Assembly (NCBI GenBank): GCA_000759655.1
Contig: KN174036.1
Coordinates: 5,987 to 11,389, forward strand
Origin: Acidicaldus organivorans
GTDB taxonomy: Bacteria; Pseudomonadota; Alphaproteobacteria; Acetobacterales; Acetobacteraceae
Reading direction: 5' to 3'
Length of the DNA: 5,403 nt
Shown: positions 1 to 5,172 of the stretch, piece after piece
How the letters are laid out: each line of letters starts with the position of its first letter
Numbering within the stretch: the stretch's first letter is position 1
Notes under the pieces: model-generated
What the model was told of the DNA's origin: nothing
Database searches by the model: none
What the model saw: the letters and a program-made list of their open reading frames with translations, nothing else
Program-made: the position numbers and the translations under genes

Positions 1-2
1 GG

Positions 3-320
3 GCGGGCAGTTTCGCCGGGGCGCGCTGGTGGCTCGCCCTCCTCGCCCAGCTTCGCGCCCGTCATCCGCGCCTCGCCGCCTACCCGTTCCTCGATTGTGC
101 CGAGGACGGTGCCTCGGCTTTGGAGGCTATCCGTCACGGCGTGCCGGGACTGATCCTGAACCCCAAGGCGTTCGGTTTTGCCGAATGCGCCGAGCTCTGC
201 CGGAAGCGGGGCATCTTTCTGCTCCAGGCCGCCCCGCCTGCCTTCGATCCCCTCCATGCGCCTCTTCGGCATGGGCGGAGCGGGCCGAAAAATTCCCCCC
301 TCTCACCCGCCGCCTCATGA
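3..320 (+). CDS. 3' end of an unrecognised protein gene (5' partial)
   Basis: An open frame enters from the left edge and runs 105 codons to TGA at 318-320. The codons look like genuine GC-rich coding sequence. The visible part begins AGSFAGARWWLALLAQL and contains alternating hydrophobic stretches such as YPFLDCAE, GVPGLILNPKAF and GIFLLQAAP, which read as a small alpha/beta fold of short strands and helices. The tail after residue 85 is proline-, arginine- and serine-rich and probably disordered. I see no catalytic motif and do not recognise the family. It lies 112 bp upstream of the aldolase on the same strand and could be part of the same transcription unit. A competing frame at 29-343 is arginine/proline-rich and looks like a shadow. 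Confidence 0.55.
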   Translation, partial: AGSFAGARWWLALLAQLRARHPRLAAYPFLDCAEDGASALEAIRHGVPGLILNPKAFGFAECAELCRKRGIFLLQAAPPAFDPLHAPLRHGRSGPKNSPLSPAAS

Positions 321-432
321 CAGGTGAGGGCAAGATCGGCTAACCAGAGCGCCAAACGCCCCGAGCCGGCCAAGCTTAGCTGGTTAAGCCTATCCGGGTG
401 AGGATGATCGCGTGAAGCTATGGAGGACCTCG

Positions 433-1353
433 ATGCGCCTGACCGAAACCGTGAAAAACATGCTCTCCTGGTATGAGAGCGACACGCCCGGCACCAAGGC
501 CAATCTCGCCCGCATCCTGATGGCGGGACGTCTCGGCGGGACGGGCCGCCTCGTCATCCTGCCCGTCGATCAGGGCTTCGAGCACGGCCCGGCGCGAAGC
601 TTCGCTCCCAACCCGCCGGCCTATGACCCGCGCTATCATTTCGAGCTCGCTGTCGAGGCGGGGCTTTCCGCCTATGCCGCGCCGCTCGGGATGCTGGAGG
701 CGGGGGCGACGAGCTATGCCGGCGAGATCCCGCTCATCCTCAAGCTCAACTCCTCGAACAGCCTCGCCACCAACAAGGACCAGGCGGTGACGGCGAGCGT
801 GCGCGATGCGCTGCGGCTCGGCTGCTCGGCGATCGGCTTCACCATCTATCCCGGCAGCGAATACGCCTTCGAGCAGATGGAGGAGCTTCGCGAACTCGCC
901 CGCGAGGCCAAGGAGGCGGGGCTCGCCGTGGTGGTGTGGAGCTATCCGCGTGGCCCGGCGCTCGACAAGGCGGGCGAAACGGCGCTCGACATTTGCGCCT
1001 ACGCCGCGCACATGGCCGCCCTCCTTGGCGCGCACATCATCAAGGTGAAGCCGCCCACCGAGCACATCAGTCTGGATGCGGCGAAGAAGACCTATGAGAA
1101 ATACGAGATCCCCCGCGCCACGCTTGCCGAACGGGTGAGGCACGTGATGCAGACCGCGTTCAATGGGCGCCGGATCGTCGTCTTCTCGGGCGGCGAGAGC
1201 ACCGGCACCTCCGAACTGCTCGCCACCATCCGCGCCCTGCGCGATGGCGGCGCACACGGCTCGATCATCGGCCGCAACACCTTCCAGCGCCCGCGCGAGG
1301 AGGCGCTCGCTTTGCTTGCCGAAATCATCGCCATCTATCAGGGTAAGGCGTAA
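433..1353 (+). CDS. fbaB: Class I fructose-bisphosphate aldolase (DhnA/FbaB type)
   Basis: Encodes a 306-residue cytosolic class I aldolase of the archaeal/DhnA type, which cleaves fructose 1,6-bisphosphate to DHAP and glyceraldehyde 3-phosphate through a lysine Schiff base, in glycolysis and gluconeogenesis. Seen in the sequence, numbered from the ATG at 433: the N-terminal motif DQGFEHG (46-52), KLNSSNSL from residue 104, WSYPRG (169-174, probably holding the catalytic tyrosine), HIIKVKPP with K204 and K206, and the phosphate-binding motifs SGGES (252-256) and IIGRN (278-282). By family alignment K204 is the likely Schiff-base lysine. Length fits the 260-350 residue family range. I chose ATG 433 over the in-frame GTG at 412 because GGAGG at 422-426 sits 6 nt before it; the GTG version adds MKLWRTS. 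thiE follows 28 bp after the stop, so the two are probably co-transcribed. Confidence 0.92.
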   Translation: MRLTETVKNMLSWYESDTPGTKANLARILMAGRLGGTGRLVILPVDQGFEHGPARSFAPNPPAYDPRYHFELAVEAGLSAYAAPLGMLEAGATSYAGEIPLILKLNSSNSLATNKDQAVTASVRDALRLGCSAIGFTIYPGSEYAFEQMEELRELAREAKEAGLAVVVWSYPRGPALDKAGETALDICAYAAHMAALLGAHIIKVKPPTEHISLDAAKKTYEKYEIPRATLAERVRHVMQTAFNGRRIVVFSGGESTGTSELLATIRALRDGGAHGSIIGRNTFQRPREEALALLAEIIAIYQGKA

Positions 1354-1386
1354 ACAGGGCAGGGCGTAAGCAGGGGAAGGCGTGAG
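1339..1386 (+). repeat. Three imperfect 16-bp tandem repeats across the fbaB-thiE junction
   Basis: Units at 1339-1354, 1355-1370 and 1371-1386 read CAGGGTAAGGCGTAAA, CAGGGCAGGGCGTAAG and CAGGGGAAGGCGTGAG. A degenerate continuation (AGGGGGAGGCG) follows from 1387. The first unit contains the aldolase stop codon (TAA 1351-1353). The third supplies the purine-rich AGGGGAAGG and the GTG at 1382. The repeats therefore make up the whole intergenic spacer and duplicate a Shine-Dalgarno-like element. Confidence 0.7.
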
Positions 1387-2347
1387 AGGGGGAGGCGCGC
1401 AGGGCGTGACGAAGGCAGAGGTAAAGGGGAAGAAAGAGGAACGGGCTTGCCGGATCTATCTGATCACCCCGCCCGCCTTCGACCCCGAGGCGCTGCGCGA
1501 TAGGCTCGCCGCCGCGCTCGATGCCGGGGACGTCGCCGCGCTCCAGCTCCGAATGAAGGGCGTGGATGACGATACGCTGAAACGCGCCATCGACGTCCTC
1601 CGCCCGGTGGCGCAGGAGCGCGGCGTCGCTTTCATCCTCAACGACCGTCCCGATCGCGTCCGTGAGACGGGCTGTGATGGCGCCCATGTCCTCCGCCCCG
1701 ACATGGGCGCCATCACAGCCCGGCTCACGGACGAGATCGGGACGGTCGTTGAGGATGAAAGCGGCGCCGCGCTCCTGCGCCACCGGGCGGAGGAGCGCGG
1801 CGTCGCTTTCATCCTCAACGACCGTCCCGATCTCGTCCGTGAGACGGGCTGTGATGGCGCCCATGTCCTCCGCCCGGTGGCGCAGGAGTGCGGCGTCGCT
1901 TTCATCCTCAACGACCGTCCCGATCTCGTCCGTGAGACGGGCTGTGATGGCGCCCATGTCGGGGCGGAGGACATGGGGGTGGCGGAAGCCCGCCGCCTGC
2001 TCGGCCCCGAGCTCACGCTCGGGGCAAGCTGCTACGCGAGCCGGGATCTCGCGATGCGGGCAGGCGAAGCGGGGGCGGATTACATCGCGTTCGGCGCGTT
2101 CTTTCCCACCACCACCAAGGAGGCGAAGACCCGCGCCACCCCTGATCTCCTCACCTGGTGGTCGGAGCTGATGGTGCTGCCGGTGGTGGCGATCGGCGGG
2201 ATCACCGCCGAGAACTGCGCGCCCCTGGTGCGGGCGGGGGCGGATTTCCTCGCCGTGATCGGTGCCGTCTGGCAGCATCCGGAAGGACCGGTGGCGGGGG
2301 TGCAAGCACTCGATCGCGCCATCGCCCGCGCCCTCGACGGGGCTTGA
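1382..2347 (+). CDS. thiE: Thiamine-phosphate synthase, expanded by an in-frame internal repeat array
   Basis: ThiE joins HMP-pyrophosphate and thiazole phosphate to give thiamine monophosphate in the cytosol. It is a TIM-barrel enzyme of usually 200-230 residues; this one has 321. Visible signatures: IYLITPP (25-31, strand 1), QLRMK (55-59), NDR (87-89, again at 146 and 177), GAED (194-197, Mg-binding aspartate), GASCY (214-218), FPTTTKE (241-247) and AIGGI (270-274). Residues 72-161 are extra: the segment from helix 2 to strand 4 occurs three times directly (second copy truncated) and once as its reverse complement read in the same frame. Removing 270 bp (1595-1864) restores an ordinary 231-residue ThiE. 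The GTG at 1382 has AGGGG 5 nt upstream; GTG 1406, with GGAGG 10 nt upstream, is an equally plausible start. Family assignment is secure; whether the expanded protein folds or works is unknown. Confidence 0.88.
   Translation: MRGGGAQGVTKAEVKGKKEERACRIYLITPPAFDPEALRDRLAAALDAGDVAALQLRMKGVDDDTLKRAIDVLRPVAQERGVAFILNDRPDRVRETGCDGAHVLRPDMGAITARLTDEIGTVVEDESGAALLRHRAEERGVAFILNDRPDLVRETGCDGAHVLRPVAQECGVAFILNDRPDLVRETGCDGAHVGAEDMGVAEARRLLGPELTLGASCYASRDLAMRAGEAGADYIAFGAFFPTTTKEAKTRATPDLLTWWSELMVLPVVAIGGITAENCAPLVRAGADFLAVIGAVWQHPEGPVAGVQALDRAIARALDGA
1595..1690 (+). repeat. thiE internal repeat, direct copy 1
   Basis: A 96-bp unit (32 codons, residues 72-103) from GTCCTCCGCCC to GCGCCCATGTC. It joins the native upstream part of thiE. 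It matches copy 3 (1865-1960) at 94 of 96 positions, differing at 1619 (C versus T) and 1656 (G versus T). The change at 1656 gives Arg in the NDRPD-x-V context where copies 2 and 3 have Leu. Leu fits the ThiE family better, so copy 1 probably carries the derived base. Confidence 0.95.
1700..1794 (-). repeat. thiE internal repeat, inverted copy
   Basis: This segment is the reverse complement of copy 1 positions 1596-1690, with 92 of 95 positions matching; mismatches pair 1626/1764, 1656/1734 and 1667/1723. It is separated from copy 1 by the 9-nt loop CTCCGCCCC (1691-1699). Each plus-strand codon is the exact reverse complement of a native codon (GAC from GTC, ATG from CAT, and so on), so it reads through without a stop as a foreign-looking peptide, residues 107-138, beginning [14 protein letters not shown]. 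The 9-nt loop is itself the reverse complement of the native GGGGCGGAG at 1961-1969, which shows that the inverted piece was copied from the thiE segment together with its native downstream bases. Confidence 0.95.
1791..1867 (+). repeat. thiE internal repeat, direct copy 2 (5' truncated)
   Basis: A 77-bp direct copy starting at AGGAGCGCGG and ending at CCATGTC. It equals copy 3 positions 1884-1960 at 76 of 77 bases (1796 C versus 1889 T). It lacks the first 19 bp of the unit. Its left junction overlaps the end of the inverted copy by AGGA (1791-1794), and its right end overlaps copy 3 by GTC (1865-1867). Confidence 0.93.
1865..1960 (+). repeat. thiE internal repeat, direct copy 3
   Basis: A full 96-bp unit (residues 162-193) that continues directly into the native GAEDMG segment of ThiE, so its 3' boundary is the ancestral one. 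Its private substitution, T at 1889, changes AQERG to AQECG. It begins exactly 270 bp after copy 1, a multiple of three, so recombination between copies 1 and 3 would restore a normal in-frame gene. Confidence 0.95.
1962..1972 (-). repeat. 11-bp boundary motif of the thiE array, native right-hand site
   Basis: GGGCGGAGGAC at 1962-1972 is the exact reverse complement of GTCCTCCGCCC, which occurs at 1595-1605, 1688-1698 and 1865-1875. A 10-of-11 version (GGGCGGAGGAG) lies at 1785-1795. All five unit boundaries in the array carry this motif in one orientation or the other. The native single-copy gene would have had one inverted pair flanking the segment, and CATGTC/GACATG (1955-1960 and 1970-1975) overlaps its right end. 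Confidence 0.85.
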
Positions 2348-2360
2348 GGGAGCGCGAAGA

Positions 2361-2404
2361 GGCGCGCGGAGGCCGGGGCCTCTCATCCCGCGCGCGCGGA
2401 TTTT
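2361..2404. terminator. Candidate terminator between convergent genes
   Basis: Thirteen bases after the thiE stop, GCGCGCG (2362-2368) can pair with CGCGCGC (2390-2396). Inside it GAGGC (2369-2373) pairs with GCCTC (2378-2382), leaving an asymmetric bulge, and TTTT follows at 2401-2404. The position between thiE and the minus-strand lipoprotein gene suits a transcription end point for thiE. The T run is short, so strength is uncertain. Confidence 0.4.
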
Positions 2405-2413
2405 CGAGGCGTC

Positions 2414-2773
2414 TCAGCACCCGTCGCCGTGGCGCGAGAAGTTCTGGACGTGACCGTTGACGATTTCGAACACGGTCTGACAGGTGGTGACGTCCACCGC
2501 GCCGCCGAAACCCGGCTCGCCGAAGTCGAATGGGCCGCCCATCATGCCGAAGCCGAAACCAGGATCGGAATAGTAGCTCTCACTCGACTGGTTGTAGGCA
2601 AGAAATTTGTGGCCGTTGGCGACATAGGTCTGCTGCGGCACGCCCATCCGTTCGATAAGCTGGTCCTCAGTTAGGCCAATCATGCTGGAGAGATAAGTCT
2701 CCTCCTGCTGTTCGTAATTGACGCAGGCGGCAAGTGCGAGAACGGTGAAGAGAAGAAACGGCAGACGGCGCAC
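2414..2773 (-). CDS. Small BamE/OmlA-like outer-membrane lipoprotein
   Basis: A 119-residue predicted lipoprotein. The N-terminus MRRLPFLLFTVLALAAC is a short type II signal peptide with a lipobox ending at C17. The mature part has SSMIGLTEDQLIERMGVP followed by ANGHKFLAYNQ, matching the helix-then-strand pattern of SmpA/OmlA/BamE-like domains (threshold-glycine-x-P then a hydrophobic strand). A glycine/phenylalanine-rich stretch follows, then a final strand segment TVFEIVNGHVQNF. Two late cysteines (TTC and the C-terminal DGC) could form a periplasmic disulfide. I preferred GTG at 2771-2773 because AGAGAGGA lies just upstream; ATG at 2795-2797 adds eight residues and has no clear ribosome-binding site. 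It is last in the minus-strand series and 153 bp from the gene before it, so it may have its own promoter. Function is unknown; BamE-like similarity is by pattern only. Confidence 0.75.
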   Translation of the reverse strand: MRRLPFLLFTVLALAACVNYEQQEETYLSSMIGLTEDQLIERMGVPQQTYVANGHKFLAYNQSSESYYSDPGFGFGMMGGPFDFGEPGFGGAVDVTTCQTVFEIVNGHVQNFSRHGDGC

Positions 2774-2894
2774 GGCGTCCTCTCTTTTGCGAGTCATGTC
2801 TGGCGTGAGGGATCAGATGCAGGGAATCGGGCAGGATGGTGCGACAGTCTCCTCGCCGGACGTGATGCGGTGAAATCAACTTGTGGTGAAGATG

Positions 2895-2908
2895 CCGAGC
2901 CCCCTCGG
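2895..2908. terminator. Possible short hairpin after the HMA-like lipoprotein gene
   Basis: CCGAG (2895-2899), loop CCCC and CTCGG (2904-2908) form a perfect 5-bp stem about 20 bp past the stop of the minus-strand gene ending at 2927. On the minus strand it is followed by CATCTTC, not a true T run. It could be a weak terminator or a chance GC palindrome. Confidence 0.25.
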
Positions 2909-2926
2909 TCGCCCTGCGGAGAGCGA

Positions 2927-3424
2927 TCATTCAATCTGGGTCGGGCTGACCCGGCTCGAGGTTGGCGAGGGCCGGACGCCTTCCGGAGCGGGCGGGCGGA
3001 CCCAGATGATGCGGTCGGTGGTGAACGAGGCGTTGCGCACCGCCTTGCGGAGTTCGTCCTCGCTCACCCGCGCCCCCGGCTTGAGCCAGAGCACGGCGCG
3101 CCCTTCTTCCATGATGAAGCGCATCTTGGCCACGCCCGGCACTTCGAGGAAACGCCGCCCCAGGCCGAAGGTCGAAAATGGCGAGGTGACGCCGAGCACG
3201 ATGACATGAACCTCGCCATAGCCGGGCGGCGCACTGTAATCGGGGTGAACCCGGCCATCCCGTCCGCTGGGGTCCCCCCCCACGGGGACGACGGCGTCGG
3301 GAGAAGCGGGCGTGCCCGCAATGGCCGCTCGATCGGGAGCGGCACAGCCGAGGAGGGCGAGGCCCAGCCAGACCAAAACGAGCCTTCCACCTCTTGGCCA
3401 GAGCACGGTCCGTCTTCCTCTCAC
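2927..3424 (-). CDS. Lipoprotein with degenerate HMA/MerP-like domain
   Basis: A 165-residue protein. An N-terminal signal peptide with hydrophobic core LVLVWLGLALLGC ends in a lipobox at C27, predicting an envelope lipoprotein. A low-complexity linker follows to about residue 64. The domain at 65-145 begins APPGYGEVHVIVLGV and has the beta-alpha-beta-beta-alpha-beta pattern of heavy-metal-associated domains, including a VPGV turn (95-98). The metal-binding CxxC position reads SPFS (81-84), so classical copper or mercury ligation is not expected. About 48 of 81 domain residues match the protein encoded at 4403-4888, so the two are paralogues. The start is GTG at 3422-3424 with AAGG nearby. 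A G8 tract lies in the linker coding region. It sits 66 bp downstream of the beta-barrel gene, probably in the same operon. Function is unknown. Confidence 0.78.
   Translation of the reverse strand: MRGRRTVLWPRGGRLVLVWLGLALLGCAAPDRAAIAGTPASPDAVVPVGGDPSGRDGRVHPDYSAPPGYGEVHVIVLGVTSPFSTFGLGRRFLEVPGVAKMRFIMEEGRAVLWLKPGARVSEDELRKAVRNASFTTDRIIWVRPPAPEGVRPSPTSSRVSPTQIE
3274..3281 (-). repeat. G8 homopolymer within the lipoprotein linker
   Basis: A run of eight C on the plus strand (eight G on the coding strand) falls in the codons GTG GGG GGG GAC of the gene 2927-3424, after the lipobox and before the HMA-like domain. Slippage by one base would cut off the domain, so it is a candidate hypermutable site. 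Confidence 0.6.
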
Positions 3425-3490
3425 GTCACCTTCCGGCTTTCCTCCATGAGGCGGTGAACGTTATCCACTCCCTCAGTGTAAATCAACCTA

Positions 3491-4394
3491 TTACCAGTGA
3501 AAGGATGTGAAAAAGTTCCATCGAAAGGTGAACAGCACGCCGTAATTGTCATGGGTGGCGCCAGGAGCGCGGTATTGCTGGAGCATCGGAAACAAGCCGG
3601 TCAGCGCCCAACCCCAGATGGGGGTGCTATAGATGAGGCCAGGGTCGATCAGCCAGAGCTGCCCGCCCGTCCCGGCGATCGTCTGTCCATAAAGGCGATC
3701 GACCGCCTGAAGCGTGTAGTTGGTCTCGAGCGAGGCGAAGAGCTCGGCCGGTACCTCGCGGTCGAGATCCTGCGGCCAGAGCAGCACATGCACCGCCGCA
3801 TCGGCGAGAAGCGAACTCCCCTGACGGTAGCCGGCGGCGCTCGCGTAGTCCTGGAAGCCGACGAGGGCCTGGGCATTCCAGCGCAGCGTCTGATAGGAGG
3901 TGGTGAGCGCCTCGCGCGTGCCCCACTCGCCAGAGGCGGGCTGCAGGGGCCGCGGCAATTGATCGTTGGTGTTGTCCATGCCGGTCGGGATGTCGATCCC
4001 GATATAGGGCGCGATGCGGAAGGTGGAGCCGATCCCATCGAGCTCGTAAAGATTGTAGCGGGCGTCGATCACCGTATCGCCGAATCCCACCGCCCATTGC
4101 TGGCTGTTCCTGCCGCCCGTCACTATGTTGGCCGAATTGGCGACCAGCGCCTTGTCCTCGAGAATGAAGGCGAGGTCGGGCGAGGCGCCGTAGAGAACGA
4201 CGTTTTCCTCATAGATGTTCTGCACCCCGTCGGTCTCGTTGGTGTTAGCCGATTTCCGGACGGACGATGAGATTGCCCGCCGAGACCGGAGCGGCCGAGG
4301 GGAAGGTGATCTGGGCCTGGGCGGGACGCACCAGCAGGGCAAGCAGAAGGAAGACGGCGAGCGTGAGCCCGCGACGCAGCGAAACGCCTGGCAT
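3491..4394 (-). pseudogene. Outer-membrane beta-barrel protein gene, interrupted by a frameshift
   Basis: Two overlapping frames make one protein. Frame 1 starts at ATG 4392-4394 and gives a clear type I signal peptide, MPGVSLRRGLTLAVFLLLAL, then VRPAQAQITFPSAAP..., but stops at TAA 4245-4247 after PEIG. Frame 2 resumes with ANTNETDGVQNIYEENVVLYG and runs to TAA at 3491. Dropping one G of the pair 4249-4250 joins them into about 300 residues. The mature part has alternating aromatic/polar strands (FRIAPYIGIDIPTG, GVLFTFRWNFFTSFHW) and ends in Trp, as expected for the C-terminal beta-signal recognised by the BAM complex. It resembles the Phenol_MetA_deg-type barrel family (transport-related or unknown), by pattern only. 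The start lies 8 nt after the stop of the upstream HMA-like gene and its ribosome-binding site overlaps that stop, so translation is probably coupled. The shift could be a real mutation or a sequencing error. Confidence 0.72.
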
Positions 4395-4402
4395 TGGCGG
4401 CC

Positions 4403-4888
4403 TCAGTTCCGAGGCGCGGGTGTGGTGGGAGACGTGGCCGACGCCGAACCTGCGCTGCTGGCCGCAGCATGAGCCACCGTCGCCTCATCCGGCTTGCGGA
4501 TCCAGACGATCTTGCCAAGGCTGTAGGAGGCGCTGCGGACCGCCTTGGCGATGTCCTCGTCGGTCACGTGGGCGCCGGGTTTGATCCAGACATCGGCAAG
4601 CCCCTCCTCGAGGATGAAAGTGACCTTCTCCACGCCAGGGATCTCCTGGAAGCGTTTCTGGATGCCAAAGACGAAGAACGGCGCGGTGACTCCGAGGATG
4701 ATGACATGGACCTCGCCATAGCCGGGAGGCGCGGTGACATAGCGCGGATTGGTGGGGGCGGCCGTATCGGCTTGGGGCGGCGTGGCAGGGTTACTCGCCG
4801 CCCACGCCTCCTGCACCGAGGCCGCCGCGAGAGCGCCGAGCGCGACCAGTCCCATCCCAAACGCGCACCATTTCTTGATCTCGATCAT
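4403..4888 (-). CDS. Secreted protein with degenerate HMA/MerP-like domain
   Basis: A 161-residue predicted periplasmic protein. The signal peptide (residues 1-30) has a KK n-region, the hydrophobic core CAFGMGLVALGALAAASV and a good signal peptidase I site AWA|AS. The domain at about 53-133, starting APPGYGEVHVIILGV, follows the HMA ferredoxin-like pattern with an IPGV turn (83-86), but where MerP has CxxC it has APFF (69-72). The C-terminal 28 residues are Ala/Ser/Thr/Pro-rich and probably disordered. It is paralogous to the lipoprotein at 2927-3424 (about 48 of 81 residues identical by eye). I chose ATG 4886-4888 because it starts the signal peptide directly and has GGGG 5 nt upstream; the frame is open to 5059, but the extension looks non-coding. 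It is the first gene of the minus-strand cluster and is divergent from the ECF sigma factor gene. Confidence 0.8.
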   Translation of the reverse strand: MIEIKKWCAFGMGLVALGALAAASVQEAWAASNPATPPQADTAAPTNPRYVTAPPGYGEVHVIILGVTAPFFVFGIQKRFQEIPGVEKVTFILEEGLADVWIKPGAHVTDEDIAKAVRSASYSLGKIVWIRKPDEATVAHAAASSAGSASATSPTTPAPRN

Positions 4889-5172
4889 GGAAACCCCCAC
4901 TCCCGTGTGTTTGATCACGCGAGACACTCCCTCCCCCGCCGAGCGGGCCTTTGACGTCCGGCATGTCACGGGCAGCGTGCGTCCAAACCCGCGCGTCCTG
5001 CGTAAACCGGACGATGACGACAGCCCGCAACCTTCGAATTTATGCAGACACGCTGCCACGGCCTAGGGCATGTTGCGTTGCGAAATGTAACAGCCCTGAG
5101 CCTCTGCGTCTTGCGGCAGCGCCCCTCTCGCTCATATGGTGGACGAAGGAGCCGCGCCGATCAAGGGCAGCA
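4889..5172. other. 284-bp divergent intergenic region
   Basis: No convincing gene lies between the HMA-like protein gene (minus) and the ECF sigma factor gene (plus), although some frames are open by chance. The region must hold both promoters. It includes a relatively AT-richer stretch around 5030-5090 and the ECF-like promoter listed separately. I saw no long inverted repeat. Confidence 0.5.
5086..5110 (+). promoter_or_regulatory. Possible ECF-type promoter of the sigma factor gene
   Basis: TGTAAC at 5086-5091 and CGTC at 5107-5110 are separated by 15 nt. The pairing of an AAC-containing -35 with a CGT-containing -10 is typical of many ECF sigma promoters, which often drive their own gene. 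It lies about 60 bp before the sigma factor start. Such short motifs occur by chance, and I did not find a clear second copy before the minus-strand cluster. Confidence 0.3.

Noticed and set aside
374..389. Short inverted repeat GCTTA...TAAGC upstream of the aldolase gene
   Set aside because: Only 5 bp per arm with a 6-nt loop; this could be an operator half-site pair but is expected by chance at this length.
418..1257. 279-codon open frame on the minus strand opposite the aldolase gene
   Set aside because: Composition is His/Arg/Gly/Ala-rich without a recognisable fold, and the plus-strand aldolase has clear family motifs.
1595..1972. Insertion sequence or CRISPR-like array in thiE
   Set aside because: The repeats are copies of thiE itself, in both orientations and without unique spacers or a transposase; no target-site duplication is seen.
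1325..2386. 353-codon open frame on the minus strand opposite thiE
   Set aside because: It is the antisense of thiE in the register that is commonly open in GC-rich DNA. Its apparent ThiE-like pieces come only from the inverted copy reading in sense, and its ends are low-complexity Arg/Pro/Gly-rich sequence.
2158..2460. Plus-strand open frame overlapping the end of thiE and the lipoprotein gene 3' end
   Set aside because: Arg/Gly-rich shadow frame crossing a probable terminator, with no coding signature.
3421..3447. 8-codon mini-ORF (MEESRKVT) whose TGA overlaps the GTG start of the lipoprotein gene
   Set aside because: A GTGA overlap is suggestive of coupling, but the mini-ORF has no ribosome-binding site and is short enough to be chance.
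4889..5059. 57-codon N-terminal extension of the secreted HMA-like protein
   Set aside because: The signal peptide starts exactly at ATG 4888 with a purine-rich ribosome site, and the extension would bury it; the extension sequence looks non-coding.
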